Source of the DNA: Isoetes taiwanensis
Lineage: Eukaryota > Streptophyta > Lycopodiopsida > Isoetales > Isoetaceae
Reading direction: 5' to 3'
NCBI GenBank assembly: GCA_021234155.1
Contig: JAJEKV010000035.1
Coordinates: 6,757,891-6,821,890, forward strand
Length of the DNA: 64,000 nt
The number at the start of each line of letters is the position of its first letter. The first letter of the stretch is position 1. The position numbers and the translations under genes are program-made. Below, piece after piece: positions 1-10,335 of this stretch. The notes under the pieces are model-generated. The model saw only the letters and a list, made by a program, of their open reading frames with translations, did not search any database and was not told the origin of the DNA.

Positions 1-3000
1 ACGGTCTTTCTACTGTTGGGGAAGAAGGTGGTGAGGCGAGTGCATAACTTCAAAATCACCACAAGCGTCCGTGCGGGCGAATTGATAGTAGTTTCTCTAG
101 TCGTTGTCTTTGATGGGCAGATACCACTGCCGTTTCCAGAAGCGGAATTGAACCACCTAGAGGAGGCTGTTGGTAGCTTCATTCTTTGGTTCAAAAGCGA
201 CGTTCATGATGAAATTACTCCAGCACCCGATGTTAGCACACCACCTGGTCAGATCAAACGGATAAATTGGCAAGTTCCAGTAAACTCCTGTGAAGGAAAC
301 AATGAACCAATTGAATTGCAGGGGATTTGCAGGGATAAACTAGTGGAAAAGACATGTGAGTTACTGCACGAATGCTGCAAACTGGCTTATGCTACAGGTG
401 TCATCGTTTTCGCAGATCCAAACGATGCCGTATCTGACATGAAGTTGGGTGAAGCATGGATAGGGGTTTACATCTTGAATTTGTTGCCAATGCGAGAAGA
501 TTACTATGCTCTGCAATGGGGCTTGTGCGAGAAATGCCACAGATGCATGACTTGGTGAGATGGCCAATAGCATTGGTTCTCGTTAATGATATTCAGTTTC
601 TAGCCTAGTTACGGCCGTGAAGGAGACCGAGGTCGAGAAGGAAGCTTATGCCGTCGGGCCCGAGGCTCAAGATAACAAAAAACGATTACCACATGGTGAA
701 TAGGAAGGCAAGAGGGCCTTCGACCCCAAAAAAAGGTGAAAGGAAAACCACACCTGAAGCTATCTTGCAGTTCAGGTCCTCCATGTGCTGCTTGAAGAGA
801 TGTTGTGCTAATTTCACAGTTAAGGAGATATCCGCCATGAGGACCTTCTACTGGAACATGAAAAGCTCAGAACGTACGACTTTTGCGTACAACATGCTAG
901 ATCTTTGTTCAGAGAATGGATGTGTGAAAAAGCTAATCTTTGAACAACGAGGGGTAACTGTGTGAAGACATGGCATAGTGCATCGGTATACCGGTTTCTA
1001 CATTTTACAAATGGAGGAAGCTTTTATGGAAGAGACACAGGATTGCGGAGCATGGAAACTCCGGGTCCATGAAGCCAAGGTCTCATACACTGGCTGGAGG
1101 TGCCGTGCTATCTATGTACATAGATGAGAATGCTGAAACTATGCCACACCGCTCAAAGGTTACGAGTGGGGGAACTAGAGAAAATGTGAAGAGATTACCT
1201 TCCATCTTGACTAAAAAGGACATACATCAAGAGGTAGATATAACCGTCCACGAGATGACAGGAAAACATGTTTCTCAATCGTCCTTCTTGTCGACGTGGA
1301 AGGAGAACCACTCTGAGGTAGCAATCGCCAAAAGAATAGCATTTTCTAAGTGTAATACCTGTATTGTGATAAAGGAGAAACTTGCCAAGACTAGAGATCC
1401 AAGAGAAAGAAGAGAGCTCGCCGTGGAAAGGAAATATCACATGACAGCCCAACTTTCCTGCAGGAGTCTCTACTGGTCGTGGAGAGCTTTGTCTCATCGA
1501 TCTCCTGAAAATGCCTTAACCATTATACATGATAAGATGGATCAGAATAAGATGATGGTTCCTCGTCTGGAGAAGCTAGCAAAATCTGTATGGAGGGGTG
1601 AATGGTTGAAGGTGAGTCTTACTGGTGCTCTCATGCATGGGCATGGTGTAGGTGCTTTGGGCCACTTCTCATTTGGACCTCGGCCAGATGATTCGAATTT
1701 TCATGTGGGATCTTTAAATCATACCTTGAAAACACTAGAGAATCAATCTGAGGACAACTGGGGTCATTTGAGAAATACAGATCATCAAGGGAGCTGCTGG
1801 GGTGGAGCAATTATGAACACGGAAGCCCTTAGGACAAAAATGGTGAATGGCACTAGAAATGATTTTATGCCTCCTATCAAGGGCCCTCTGATACCAAAGA
1901 AGTTGCCTAGGAGGCTTTACTTGCAGCTAGACAATTGCTCAGGACAAAACAAGAACAGGTATCTTTTCTCTTACTTGTCATATTTGGTCTGGTTAGGTGT
2001 CTTCGATCAGGTGCAACTGGGATTCATGATGGTTGGACACACCCACGATGACATAGATGCCCTCTTTGGAAACTACTCCACTCTGTTGAGAAGATCAGAT
2101 GCATTGACTATTCCGGAGCTTATGCAACTCTTCAGGCAGTGTAGTTCAAAGTCTCCTACGCCCTACCTTGTGTCTGAGGTTCCCAACTGGAAAGAATTCG
2201 TGAAAGGTTTTATCCTTTGATAAGAAGGACCGTTTATGTGGTCATTTGGAACCTCTACTCTTCAAGTTCTGCATGAATGATGGATGGCCACTAATGTTCT
2301 ACAAGATGAGGCGGGGCATAGGGAGTGGCTACCGAAAAAGGGAATTAAAATGTGGAAGGATGATGCCCAAGGCTTACCTATGATTCCTAGAGGGTCACCT
2401 AAGGTTAGTGCGACCATATCGAGCTTGACGGATATAGGTGCCTTGAGCTTCAATTGCCAAGTACATGATGCTTCGGGCAGCTATTTCTAGAGCCGGCGAT
2501 AACTCATGGTCTAACACATATATGAATGAAGTTATTGACTACTTGGTCCACCTTGTTGCGAAAGTGCTTGGGGACGTTCGGCCCGAGAGAAGCGTCATTC
2601 GGATTTCTGGCCCAAAGACGAGACAAAGCGCATTAGAAGAACCCGACAACTTATTGGTGGATGAACACATTGGTGCATCTCATTATGTCGGGCCTTTCTC
2701 TGGTAAACCCAAGAACCCTGTTGAAATATTCGACCCCTACCAAGATGTGAAGAAAGGAATGCTCTTTGCCGATCGGGCCACATGATAACCGCCCGACGTG
2801 GATGGCCTTTTGCGGAAGAGGACCCATGAGAGGACCCTAATCTCCCTCACTATGAAGAGGTGTTTGTTTCTTGGTTTGAGCACATTTGCAAGAAAGGGTA
2901 CCTCATATGCAATGCAAGTATAGGGATTCTTTGGAGCAAGAATTGGAGACGAATCCTAATGACCCGCCACGCTACCAACATTTGAAAACGATAGACTATG

Positions 3001-3110
3001 GTTGGGCGTAGGGACCAGGCCGTTGTCGCCCGGTGATCCCCAGTAGTGTGGGGTCTCAGTTGCAAGAATTAGTGGCTAAAGAAGCTAACGACGAGGATGA
3101 GAACTCTTGA
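1..3110 (+). pseudogene. DUF7869-like transposase-type gene, family 1, copy 1
   Basis: I see one long gene in pieces: 16-558, 648-965, 1,069-2,220, then 2,220-3,110 in shifted frames. From the N-terminus it shows a segment ending near FADPNDAVSD, a Cys-rich stretch (CCLKRCC), a possible HTH (GIPVSTFYKW, seen in copy 2), a CxxC pair (KCNTC) and a C-terminal core with MDQNK, LQLDNCSGQNKNR and VGHTHDDID. LDN..NKN and GHTHxDxD are typical of the DUF7869 family. The spaced aspartates suggest an RNase H-like nuclease or transposase fold, but that is inference. An extra T at 2,216-2,219 breaks the frame in both copies. The 5' end lies outside the window. Confidence 0.7.
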
Positions 3111-3249
3111 GGTATGCAATGCTCTTTTATATAATTACTATATCATACATGACATGCACCTTACAATAGACTAGTTATTATTCATTAGGCTTTGTGTTTT
3201 TCATCTCAACACAATGGATCATAACACTATACAATGCCAAACAGGTGAT

Positions 3250-3492
3250 TCATTCATCTTCAGGATCTGTAGTAGTGATCCCTGATATCTCATAGCTCAT
3301 GCGCTCAGGAAGCCAGATCAGATGGATCATAACACGAATTGACGCAGGGCAATGAATCTCAGCGCCCAAAGCTTTTCTTCGCAGGTAGGGATCAAGAAGA
3401 AGATGCCTGTCCAGGCAACCAACAAGATCTGAGTGGCTCATTGAGCACTTGATCGCCTCAATGTGGTGAACTGAAGAAGGCGAGAAATCCAT
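3250..3492 (-). CDS. Small unknown protein A (80 aa), copy 1
   Basis: I do not recognise this family. The product starts MDFSPSSVHHIEAIKC, has a central LDPYL and WLPERMSYEISGITTTD, and ends in acidic DPEDE. It aligns over its whole length with the neighbouring 80-aa product at 3,853-4,095: HI-x3-KC, S-x2-DL, LDP, WLP, YE, IT, D-x-DE. The first ATG sits at the same aligned position in both genes. A TATA-like CTATAAAA lies about 37 bp upstream of each ATG at the same spacing. Whole-protein alignment plus a shared promoter layout supports a real tandem gene pair rather than chance ORFs. There is no signal peptide or membrane segment. Confidence 0.6.
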   Translation of the reverse strand: MDFSPSSVHHIEAIKCSMSHSDLVGCLDRHLLLDPYLRRKALGAEIHCPASIRVMIHLIWLPERMSYEISGITTTDPEDE

Positions 3493-3528
3493 GGGGGAAG
3501 AATGAAATTTAGCCCCGAAGTGAGAAGC

Positions 3529-3536
3529 TTTTATAG
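3529..3536 (-). promoter_or_regulatory. TATA-like element of small gene A
   Basis: Read on the minus strand this is CTATAAAA, 37 bp before the ATG at 3,492. It lies in a roughly 60-bp stretch that is also conserved upstream of small gene B (TTCACTATAAAA, then CAATAATTCA). The spacing implies a very short 5' leader. Confidence 0.5.
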
Positions 3537-3852
3537 TGAAGTGGAATGATTGAGGTGAATTATTGGGGTAGACTTCACCACCATTATTGAACGTGTATCA
3601 GACTGTTGTATACGTACAAGAATAATACTTATTTCATACCAATATGCGTATGTTTGAAAACATGTTTGCTTGACGAATTTAGCTATGATTGAATTCAATG
3701 ACAGCTTGCAGAAAAAGTGGAGGTGGGATAGCACATCGTTACAATATACTCAGTTAAGGTACGTGATATTACATCCTTAATTAGAATGCTATTACATCCT
3801 TACTTAGTTATTAGGTACCCATGTCATTATTACATTATTAGCAGGTGCATAC

Positions 3853-4095
3853 TCACTCGTCATCAACATCAAAGCTCGTGATGGCATTCAGCTCATAGAT
3901 CTCCTGATCAGGAAGCCAGTAAATGTGGACTTTAACACGAGTGAGCTTCCTGCAAGCACTAGCAGGTCCATCAGCTTTAGATAAGAGCCATGGATCAAGC
4001 TTAACGCTATTTCTAGCGCATTCACCCAGATCGTTGTAGCTCAAGTAACACTTGAAAGAGCGGATGTGCTCTGGACGAGACATTGAGGAGGCCAT
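3853..4095 (-). CDS. Small unknown protein B (80 aa), copy 1
   Basis: This is a paralogue of the 80-aa product at 3,250-3,492. It starts MASSMSRPEHIRSFKCYL, carries LDPWL and WLPDQEIYELNAITSFD, and ends DVDDE. The reading frame is identical in the other duplication copy (26,587-26,829). A second in-frame Met (residue 5) exists, but the first aligns with the paralogue's start. It lies between two convergent DUF7869-like genes if the retrotransposon insertion is ignored, so an accessory role in that element is possible but unproven. Confidence 0.6.
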   Translation of the reverse strand: MASSMSRPEHIRSFKCYLSYNDLGECARNSVKLDPWLLSKADGPASACRKLTRVKVHIYWLPDQEIYELNAITSFDVDDE

Positions 4096-4859
4096 GGAAG
4101 ATGAATGGCCTCTACCCCCTCGTCAAGCCGTTTTTATAGTGAAGTAAAATTATTGATGTGAATTATTGGTGTACAATGTAGGGCCATTATTGAGATTCTA
4201 TGAGTATATGTGTATTTGTATGTATATGTGTATGTTAATTACCTCATGTTTCTTATGCTCGAGAAGTAGATGAAAGTATTCGTGCTAGAGCAAATTAGGT
4301 GTGCTTAAAATTCTCAAAATGGGCTTATTTTCCCCAATTAATGAAATCGTGCTTACTTCGGGGAGACCTCGAACCAGCACAATGTGTCCCCTTTGACTCT
4401 GCTCATGTTGCTCGCTGAGCTAAGTGGCAATTTTTCCTATTCTTGCACATGTTGTTGCTTGCTTCTTTGGGAGCTACTTTGCGATTGAGTCTGCGCCCAT
4501 GGTTTCCCGGTCGGGGAGGGATAGCATTTGCATGAGCTGGAGCAGCCGCTGCAACTTGTTGAGTGGCCTCCCTCCTTCTGCAGTTGAGATCTGAGCTCTT
4601 GCTTGAGCCTGTCTTGTCATACCAGTTCACACACGTATTGTTCTAGTTGCTTATAGAGATCTTTCAGGATTGCAAGAAACATCCATTGATGTATATAATA
4701 TTCTCTCACATATTTCCTTTCTGGCACTCTCCATTGTCTGTTGAAACCTTGATGGAGTCAAACTAGATTTTTCACGTTAGCATATATTTCCCACCATTGG
4801 AGGAAGTCCTTTGGAGCAAGTCATAGAATTCCTATTTACAATTTTGAAATTTTATGCAA
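4096..4859. other. Non-coding spacer with promoter and short TG/TA repeats
   Basis: Besides the TATA-like element at 4,131-4,138, I see a GTATATGTGTAT-type repeat at about 4,198-4,235 and no convincing gene. The minus ORF at 4,403-4,630 is basic and Ala-rich, differs between the two copies, and is not supported. The copy 2 equivalent is 26,830-27,590. Confidence 0.5.
4131..4138 (-). promoter_or_regulatory. TATA-like element of small gene B
   Basis: CTATAAAA on the minus strand, at the same distance from its ATG (4,095) as the element of gene A. The flanking sequence is also shared, consistent with promoter and gene duplicated together. Confidence 0.5.
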
Positions 4860-5242
4860 ATGGTTTACATAAAGTTGTGTGCTCTTGTATGCCTCCACTA
4901 TCACAAGCATAGGACAAGTCCTTTTGAGCAAGTCTAGATAGAACCTTATTTACAATTTTGAACTTTATGCAAACGATCTACATAAACTTGTGTGCTCCAG
5001 CATGCTTCCACCATCACATCACAAACATAAAACAATAGCTATAGCAAGGGCATGTACAACTATAAAGAAACTTGTGTGCTCCTATGTGCCTCCACTACCA
5101 CATCACAAGCATAAAACAATAGCTATAGCAAGGGCATAAACTTTTACAAAACAACTTGTGGGCTTTTGTATCCCTCCATTGCCGCAACACAAGCAAAAAA
5201 TAATAGCTATACTGAGGGCATAAACAACTATAAAGCAAAGGA
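4860..5242. repeat. Degenerate tandem repeat, about 4 units
   Basis: The unit is about 90-105 bp and contains CTTGTGTGCTCC, then CCTCCACTACCACATC, then ACAATAGCTATAGCAAGGGC. Units start near 4,873, 4,977, 5,066 and 5,149. The repeat is unchanged at 27,590-27,972 in copy 2. The overlapping minus ORF (5,095-5,304) is a by-product of the repeat. Confidence 0.7.
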
Positions 5243-5534
5243 GGCCTTCCACAACCGTGCATGAAAAGATATGGGGAATTTGGCTTTGTCAAGAGCCCTT
5301 TCACACCCCTTTACAAGAATTAGTCTTTGCAAAATAAAGAAAATGCCGAGTTGGTGGGTTGAAGAAACATGTCATAGTCTCTAGGTACATGTTATAGGCT
5401 CTAGGTGTTGGGTAGATAAAGCATGTATCTGTGAGATTTAGTATTTCTTGTCTTATTTCTATTACTTCTGCTCATAAATCGTCATTTGAACATATAGACT
5501 GTTGTATAGGACTCAACTTCAACTTTCACAAAGC

Positions 5535-5741
5535 TCAGGTAGTACTAAAGTATTCTTCAGTAAGCAAGCATGCTTTGGTAGTCGGGATGGATTTTCCTGA
5601 AACATAAAGAGATCCCTCTAACTCCTTACTGTTAATATAGAAGAACTTATATGTCAGCTTGTAGGTGGGTGTCACCTCCACATTTTGCCCTCGGTAAGTG
5701 AATGAGGGAGGCCTTAGTTGACGTGAGGATGAGAAAACCAT
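5535..5741 (-). CDS. Possible exon or ORF of unknown function (68 aa), copy 1
   Basis: The conserved 68-codon frame ends LTEEYFSTT and is identical in copy 2 (28,265-28,471). Minus-strand sequence before residue 10 contains an AG after a pyrimidine-rich run (CTCATCCTCACGTCAACTAAG), so this may be a 3' exon rather than a stand-alone gene. After undoing the inversion at 38.5-39.4 kb, the minus-strand DUF7869-like family 2 gene would read toward this position. It could therefore be that gene's last exon; this is inference only. Confidence 0.3.
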   Translation of the reverse strand: MVFSSSRQLRPPSFTYRGQNVEVTPTYKLTYKFFYINSKELEGSLYVSGKSIPTTKACLLTEEYFSTT

Positions 5742-6029
5742 TATTCTTCAATTAAATTGGGATTATATCTTGATTTTGGGATACATTTTTAATTGCAACT
5801 TTTTAGTAACTTGATTAAATTCACTACATGTTAACTTAAAATCACACACCTTAACGTAATTTTACACACTTTAACTTCAAATTACAAAATCATATATCAC
5901 ACTGCTCATGTAGTACACAACTTTTCATAACTGTGACTGATATATATTAATGAAGAAAGCATATTTACATAGTTTTTCATTTTTCCTCCAGCATCCCCAA
6001 TGATATGATAGCCTTATTCCTTACATCCT
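5742..6029. other. AT-rich spacer up to the retrotransposon target site
   Basis: Contains repeated TTAACTT/TTACACAC-like words (5,825-5,890) and ends in the target-site sequence ATCCT at 6,025-6,029, directly before the LTR. No gene is seen. The same holds at 28,472-28,759. Confidence 0.6.
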
Positions 6030-6598
6030 TGTTAGTCCTGTACGTCCTGGTACGGGACTATTCATGCACACCTCGGATCAGATTAAGAACAAGGCGCCAA
6101 ATCCAGGTCAAGGTCAGTCATCAAAACCCCCACAGAAGACCACGTAGAATGTCACGCCAAGAGTCAGCCAAAGAAGAGGCAGAAAACAGACAAATGACGC
6201 CCCGACAGCATCAGCGTCAGCGTCAGCGTGATTCCAGGCACTTCAAGAGGCACCGCCAGCATTCCCGCAAATCAGGCCTCCTTCAGGAGTCGGCACCGAG
6301 ATCTGTCAGACTATCTATATTGGGCCAGAGGCCATTGTACTATATATATGAGTAGAGCCAGCATTGGAAGGCTAGATGAGTTTTTGTTTTTGTCTCCCAT
6401 CATTTTCTCTCTCGATTGCGAGAGCTCAAGTATTCTGATTGATATTAAGATGTTGTCTTCACACTATTGTGTTTCTGTTGTGTTCTTGTTTTCTCTTTCT
6501 TTTGTTTCTTTGCAAATCCCGCGTGGATACTCCTGTTTGATCCAAGGGTCCTCATAGCGGGCTGTCTTGCAGGAGTTCCCGAACCCAGACCCCAAACA
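6030..6598 (+). repeat. 5' LTR, copy 1
   Basis: It starts TGTTAGTCCTGTACG, ends CCCCAAACA, and is 569 bp long. The start matches the sequence at 38,390, right after a polypurine tract, which fixes the boundary. The preceding 5 bp are ATCCT. A TATA element lies at 6,341-6,350. Confidence 0.9.
6341..6350 (+). promoter_or_regulatory. LTR TATA box
   Basis: TATATATATG sits in the middle of the LTR, about 250 bp before its 3' end, where an LTR core promoter is expected. It is partly preserved at about 29,055-29,063 in copy 2. Confidence 0.55.
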
Positions 6599-6622
6599 CT
6601 GTCGCCGCTGCCGGGTCTGATC
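6599..6622 (+). other. Primer binding site region
   Basis: Directly after the LTR the sequence CTGTCGCCGCTGCCGGGTCT resembles the GGCGCCGTTGCCGGGG-type primer binding site common in plant Ty3 elements. Copy 2 differs here at CTG triplets (29,316-29,339), so the exact tRNA match cannot be decided. Confidence 0.5.
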
Positions 6623-6645
6623 TTTCTTTCTTCCTTCCTTCCACT

Positions 6646-8310
6646 ATGTCTGCTCGTGCTTTCACTCCTGAAGAACTTCTTTGCCAAACGACGACTCGTT
6701 TGGAGCGCCATCAACATCGCAAGGCTGTTCGGGATATGTATGACACTGCTTATGACATTGAGGGAGGTCGTGTCCGCTCAAGAGCTCAGTCGGCACCACC
6801 TACTCCTCGGGTTCATTCTCGACCAGGGTCTCCCCCTGTGTGTCAGCATTGTTCTCAACCTCAGTTGCCATATCATACACCTATTCAGCCCACGCCTCAT
6901 TATTTCCAGACTCCAGAAAGCACCTACATTACCATACTCTCAGGCCACACCCCTCTGCCTTCGCAACCATCTTCTCCTCCTGCAGGGATGGGCTATCCTC
7001 AAGTTTCCTTTGGCCCTCCCCATGTTCATGAATTTTAGGCTTCCCCATCTTTTCCGCATGCTCTTCTTGTTTACCAACTCACTGATTTCAAGCTTAATGA
7101 AGAGGGCTCCCATGGTCCTTCACCACAGGACGCTCCTCTCTCTGGCCCTCTGGGTTTTTCTGTTCCAATACCACCTGGTTTGCAGCCCACGGCTGTTCCG
7201 ACCAGTTATGTTCCTGCATATGCTCCACCTGTCTATGCGCCAGTTCCGCCTTCATCTCCTACTCACAATTTGAAACTGACTTATCCTACTTTTTGGCAAC
7301 ACTAAAGGCAAATCTCTGGATCAAAGTGCTCAAGCTCACATGGAGGAATTTGAGGCCTTGGCCATTATCAATGGTCACGCTCAACCTCAACTCAAGTTTC
7401 ACATCTTTTCTACCACGCTGCGAGGCGCCCCTCATCAATGGCTCATGGCAAACAAAAGCCACTGGAAGCAGAATTGACAAGAGATGAAAACGACATTCCT
7501 CTCTCATTATGGCACCATGGATGATGATCAACTCCTGCTCAAGCAACTCAATAGCAACCCACGGACTGCGCGTGACTTTGCAGACTGTCTTCACATCCTT
7601 ATTAGCAAGCTCCAGGAGTACCCCATGCAAAGCCAGATTCTTGTCTGGTTTCTGCAGGGCCTTCCTCCTGCCATTCGTCTCGTGACGGAGTACCTGCATC
7701 CCAAGTCTTTGGAGCAGGCGATTGAATTAGTCAATCACTTGGTCAACGTCTCCTCGCGAGGTGTTGCCCTCACGGAACTATCTTTCATGCCCCCGTCATG
7801 GTTCCTCAGAATATAGTCCAGCCTCAACGACCAAATCCTCAACGCACTTTGGTGCCATATCTGTAAATATCAAGGACATCTGGCCAATGAATGCAACTCC
7901 TCAAATGGACCTCCTCATTGCAAAAGATGCAATATGTGCAATCATGCCACGGAGGAATGCACTCGTTCTCATCCTACACCCTTCAGACAGAAAATGGTTT
8001 TTCAAGTGCAAACCACGCCTCACCAACAACAACCATATCAGCCTCAGCAATTTCAAGCTCAACAACCTCAATAGTATCAACAAACTCAATAATCTCAGCA
8101 GTCACGGGGACAAGGTTCCCGTCCACCTTTTGATCCTTCCAAGACTCAGTGTTATCATTGTCACGAATGGGGTCATACCACCATGGCGTGCCCTCAACTT
8201 TCTCAAGTACAAGTTCAACTTCCCGGAACAAATCAACCTGCTTCTGTACGCCTCACAGCTTATCAGCTGTGGGTTGCCAATGGTAAACAAGGCCCACGAC
8301 CTGTTTTGAG
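6646..8310 (+). pseudogene. gag: gag polyprotein, copy 1
   Basis: This is the capsid/nucleocapsid part of the retrotransposon. The frame starts MSARAFTPEELL and is Pro-rich up to about 7,270. It then shows a capsid-like stretch (HMEEFEALAIING, HQWLMANKSHW, FADCLHILISKLQEYP). Three nucleocapsid zinc knuckles (C-x2-C-x4-H-x4-C) are at 7,853-7,894, 7,919-7,960 and 8,150-8,191, all in one frame. Several frame breaks separate the N-terminal, capsid and knuckle parts. The breaks differ from copy 2, so some are probably sequence error. Confidence 0.8.
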
Positions 8311-8971
8311 GAAGCCACCACGGCCCCCTCAACAAATTAGAGACCTCGGCAGACCGCATCTACCTCAAATCCTCTTGATCAACAAGCTCAAGAAGAAATA
8401 TATCAGGCACTCAATCCTCCGGTCCAGCAGTCAAATTGGGTTGGTTTGGTTTCACGCCAGACCAGGGCTTCATGCCCCTTGACCATCATCCCTCACGACA
8501 CGCAACCAGTTTTTGCTGTCGACACGATCCCTCATGAAGATGACAAAAAGGTCCACTTCGCCCCAGACTTGGATAAACTCATGCCTCACGTCATGCCCAA
8601 GGTGAGACAAAGTATTCTCAAACTCATGCAGGCTGCTAAAGGCCGCGCGCTTGCAAATGTTCATGCAACAACCAGAGCTCAGCAGCATCACGAGGCACCG
8701 TCGTCATCTACAGGCCCACGCTCTCAGCCATATCCTAATATTGCTGCAGAGGTGGAGCTTCTCAAAGAGGTTTCTGCTTCTTTACCTCAGACTCCTGCTC
8801 CCCTGGATCCTGCTGATCCGTTTTCTCATGTTCCTTTGGAACTTCAAGAAGAACATGCAAAAATCAAAATTCCCTTGAGCCTTGCCACCATTTTGAAACT
8901 CTTCCCTGCACTCAAAGACCAGTTTCCCCTTCCCATTGTTCTGGTCGGACGTGGCTACATAAACACCCACG

Positions 8972-9490
8972 GTGCATGCCACGGTGGGCAATCAACAAGT
9001 CAATCACGTTCAAATTGATGGAGGCAGTGCTGTCAATCTTATTACTGATAAGCTCCGGAAGCAATTGGGCATCAAGCAACTTTACCGTGCCCCCTATGAC
9101 ATCAAGTTGGCCAATGGCCATATCACGCGACCTCAATGTGTCACACCTCTTCTCCACATTAACATTCGTGATCTCAAATTCCCTTTGGATTTTGGTGTTT
9201 GGAAAGCTGGAGAAGATCGGGGTGACTATGAAATGCTGGTAGGCCGACCTTTTCTCCGCCAGGCTAAAAGTATTCATTACTGGGCCACGGACCAACTTGT
9301 CATTACTGATGGACATCTCAATGCTACTATGGATTTGGAAACTGGCAAGTTAATCTCTGTTGAAAATGCTGAACCTTCAATCTTAGACACTGATTCTGAA
9401 GAAGCACAAAATATCTACCATGTTCAGGCTCCCCCTGCGAGTCTGCCTCTCTCATCCTACCTTGAGTATGCTGGTCCTTGGGTGAAATGA
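8972..9490 (+). CDS. Retropepsin-like aspartic protease, copy 1
   Basis: The active-site motif IDGGSAVNLI (D at 9,017-9,019) is the plant Ty3 form of D-T/S-G. Downstream are LGRPFL-like VGRPFLR and flap-region residues. The enzyme would process gag-pol. The frame is open for 172 codons and ends at TGA 9,488-9,490; the next pol segment starts in another frame, overlapping it from 9,478. Confidence 0.75.
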   Translation: MHATVGNQQVNHVQIDGGSAVNLITDKLRKQLGIKQLYRAPYDIKLANGHITRPQCVTPLLHINIRDLKFPLDFGVWKAGEDRGDYEMLVGRPFLRQAKSIHYWATDQLVITDGHLNATMDLETGKLISVENAEPSILDTDSEEAQNIYHVQAPPASLPLSSYLEYAGPWVK

Positions 9491-10227
9491 CTCTTGATCA
9501 GGACCAGGCTGTAACTGCTCTGCTTGACCCTTACCTGGCTCCTTGTAATCACATACAACGTCTTGACCATTTTTCTGACACGGAGATTCCTCCTGCGACA
9601 GTGGATGTACATGCTGTCATGAAGCAACCTCTGCTTGATGATGCTCAGCAACCTCTTTTCTTCACCACTCAAAATGCTGCCCCTCTAGTCATGCTCCAAC
9701 CTCATGCGCATGTTGTTCAAGACACGGAGGTTGTTCCACATATTCAAACTCCAGAGGTGGAAATCGTGGACATTAAGCAACAATCGACCCGATCGGTCAA
9801 CGCCAATCTTCCACCAACTTATAAGCAGAAAGGTTGTCCATATTTCATTTAAAAATTCAAACATATTTTTGCACGGAGCTAAAGACCGGTATCAAAAAGG
9901 GTGGGGAACTCTCCACCATTCCTGCAAACCCAGTGCCCGTCAATCTAGCAGCGACAGTCACAGGCTCAACCCCAATTACCATGAGCCATGTCAAGGCCCA
10001 CGAGAATAAACTTTAGCGGTAGCGGTTATGAGGTCAAACATTCGAGGTGGGTAGGCCCATTGTCCGCGGCTCTCAAGCACAACGACAAGATCCGCGTTTG
10101 TGTGGACTACCGGAAACTCAATCAGGCCACGGAGCGTGATCACTTCCCGCTTACCTTCACAGGCCAGGTTCTGGAAGAGGTTGCTGGTCATGAGATGTAC
10201 TCCTTCATGGATGGTTTTTCAGGGTAG
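9478..10227 (+). pseudogene. Reverse transcriptase N-terminal part, copy 1
   Basis: The early RT fingers are visible: IRVCVDYRKLNQATERDHFP, then GQVLEEVAGHEMYSFMDGFSG. The catalytic YxDD motif, the RNase H and the start of integrase are missing. The frame stops right after FMDGFSG and the next codons are integrase. The upstream part (VAA-type linker to the FKKFKHIF motif) is more damaged than in copy 2. Confidence 0.75.
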
Positions 10228-10335
10228 TGTGATGTCTGTCAGTGTGTGGGTCGGCCCACGGCCCGTGACGCTCTCCCGTTGACGCCGGTCGCCACGCCAC
10301 TTCCCTTCAGCAAATGGGGAATGGACTTTGTGGGG
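10228..10335 (+). pseudogene. Integrase fragment, copy 1
   Basis: Contains CDVCQ (end of the HHCC finger), a linker with ARDALPLTPVATPLPFSKWG, and the start of the catalytic core (MDFVG). It then joins unrelated DNA at 10,336. Confidence 0.75.

Larger units (their letters stand above)
1..10335 (+). repeat. Large direct duplication, copy 1
   Basis: This block is repeated in the same orientation at 22,729-33,052, with an offset of about 22.72-22.73 kb throughout. It contains a DUF7869-like gene, two small minus-strand genes, a degenerate tandem repeat and the 5' half of an LTR retrotransposon. AT-rich parts such as 4,620-6,190 look identical in the two copies. Most differences sit at CAG or CTG trinucleotides. 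Homology stops at about 10,335 inside the integrase reading frame, where copy 1 changes to unrelated sequence. The left limit is unknown because the window starts inside the block. Confidence 0.95.
6030..10335 (+). mobile_element. Ty3-type LTR retrotransposon, copy 1 (truncated)
   Basis: The order is 5' LTR, gag with three CCHC knuckles, retropepsin, the N-terminal part of reverse transcriptase, then a direct jump to the integrase zinc-finger end and core. It stops at 10,335, so the rest of integrase, the extra ORF and the 3' LTR are absent. Gene order with integrase after RT marks a Ty3/gypsy-type element. It is defective and cannot move by itself. Confidence 0.9.

Noticed and set aside
1195-1497. 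Minus-strand 100-aa ORF, also at 23,930-24,232
   Set aside because: Antisense shadow of the DUF7869-like coding region; conserved only because the plus strand is duplicated.
5095-5304. 69-aa Cys/Tyr-rich minus ORF
   Set aside because: Arises from the degenerate tandem repeat and repeats internally.
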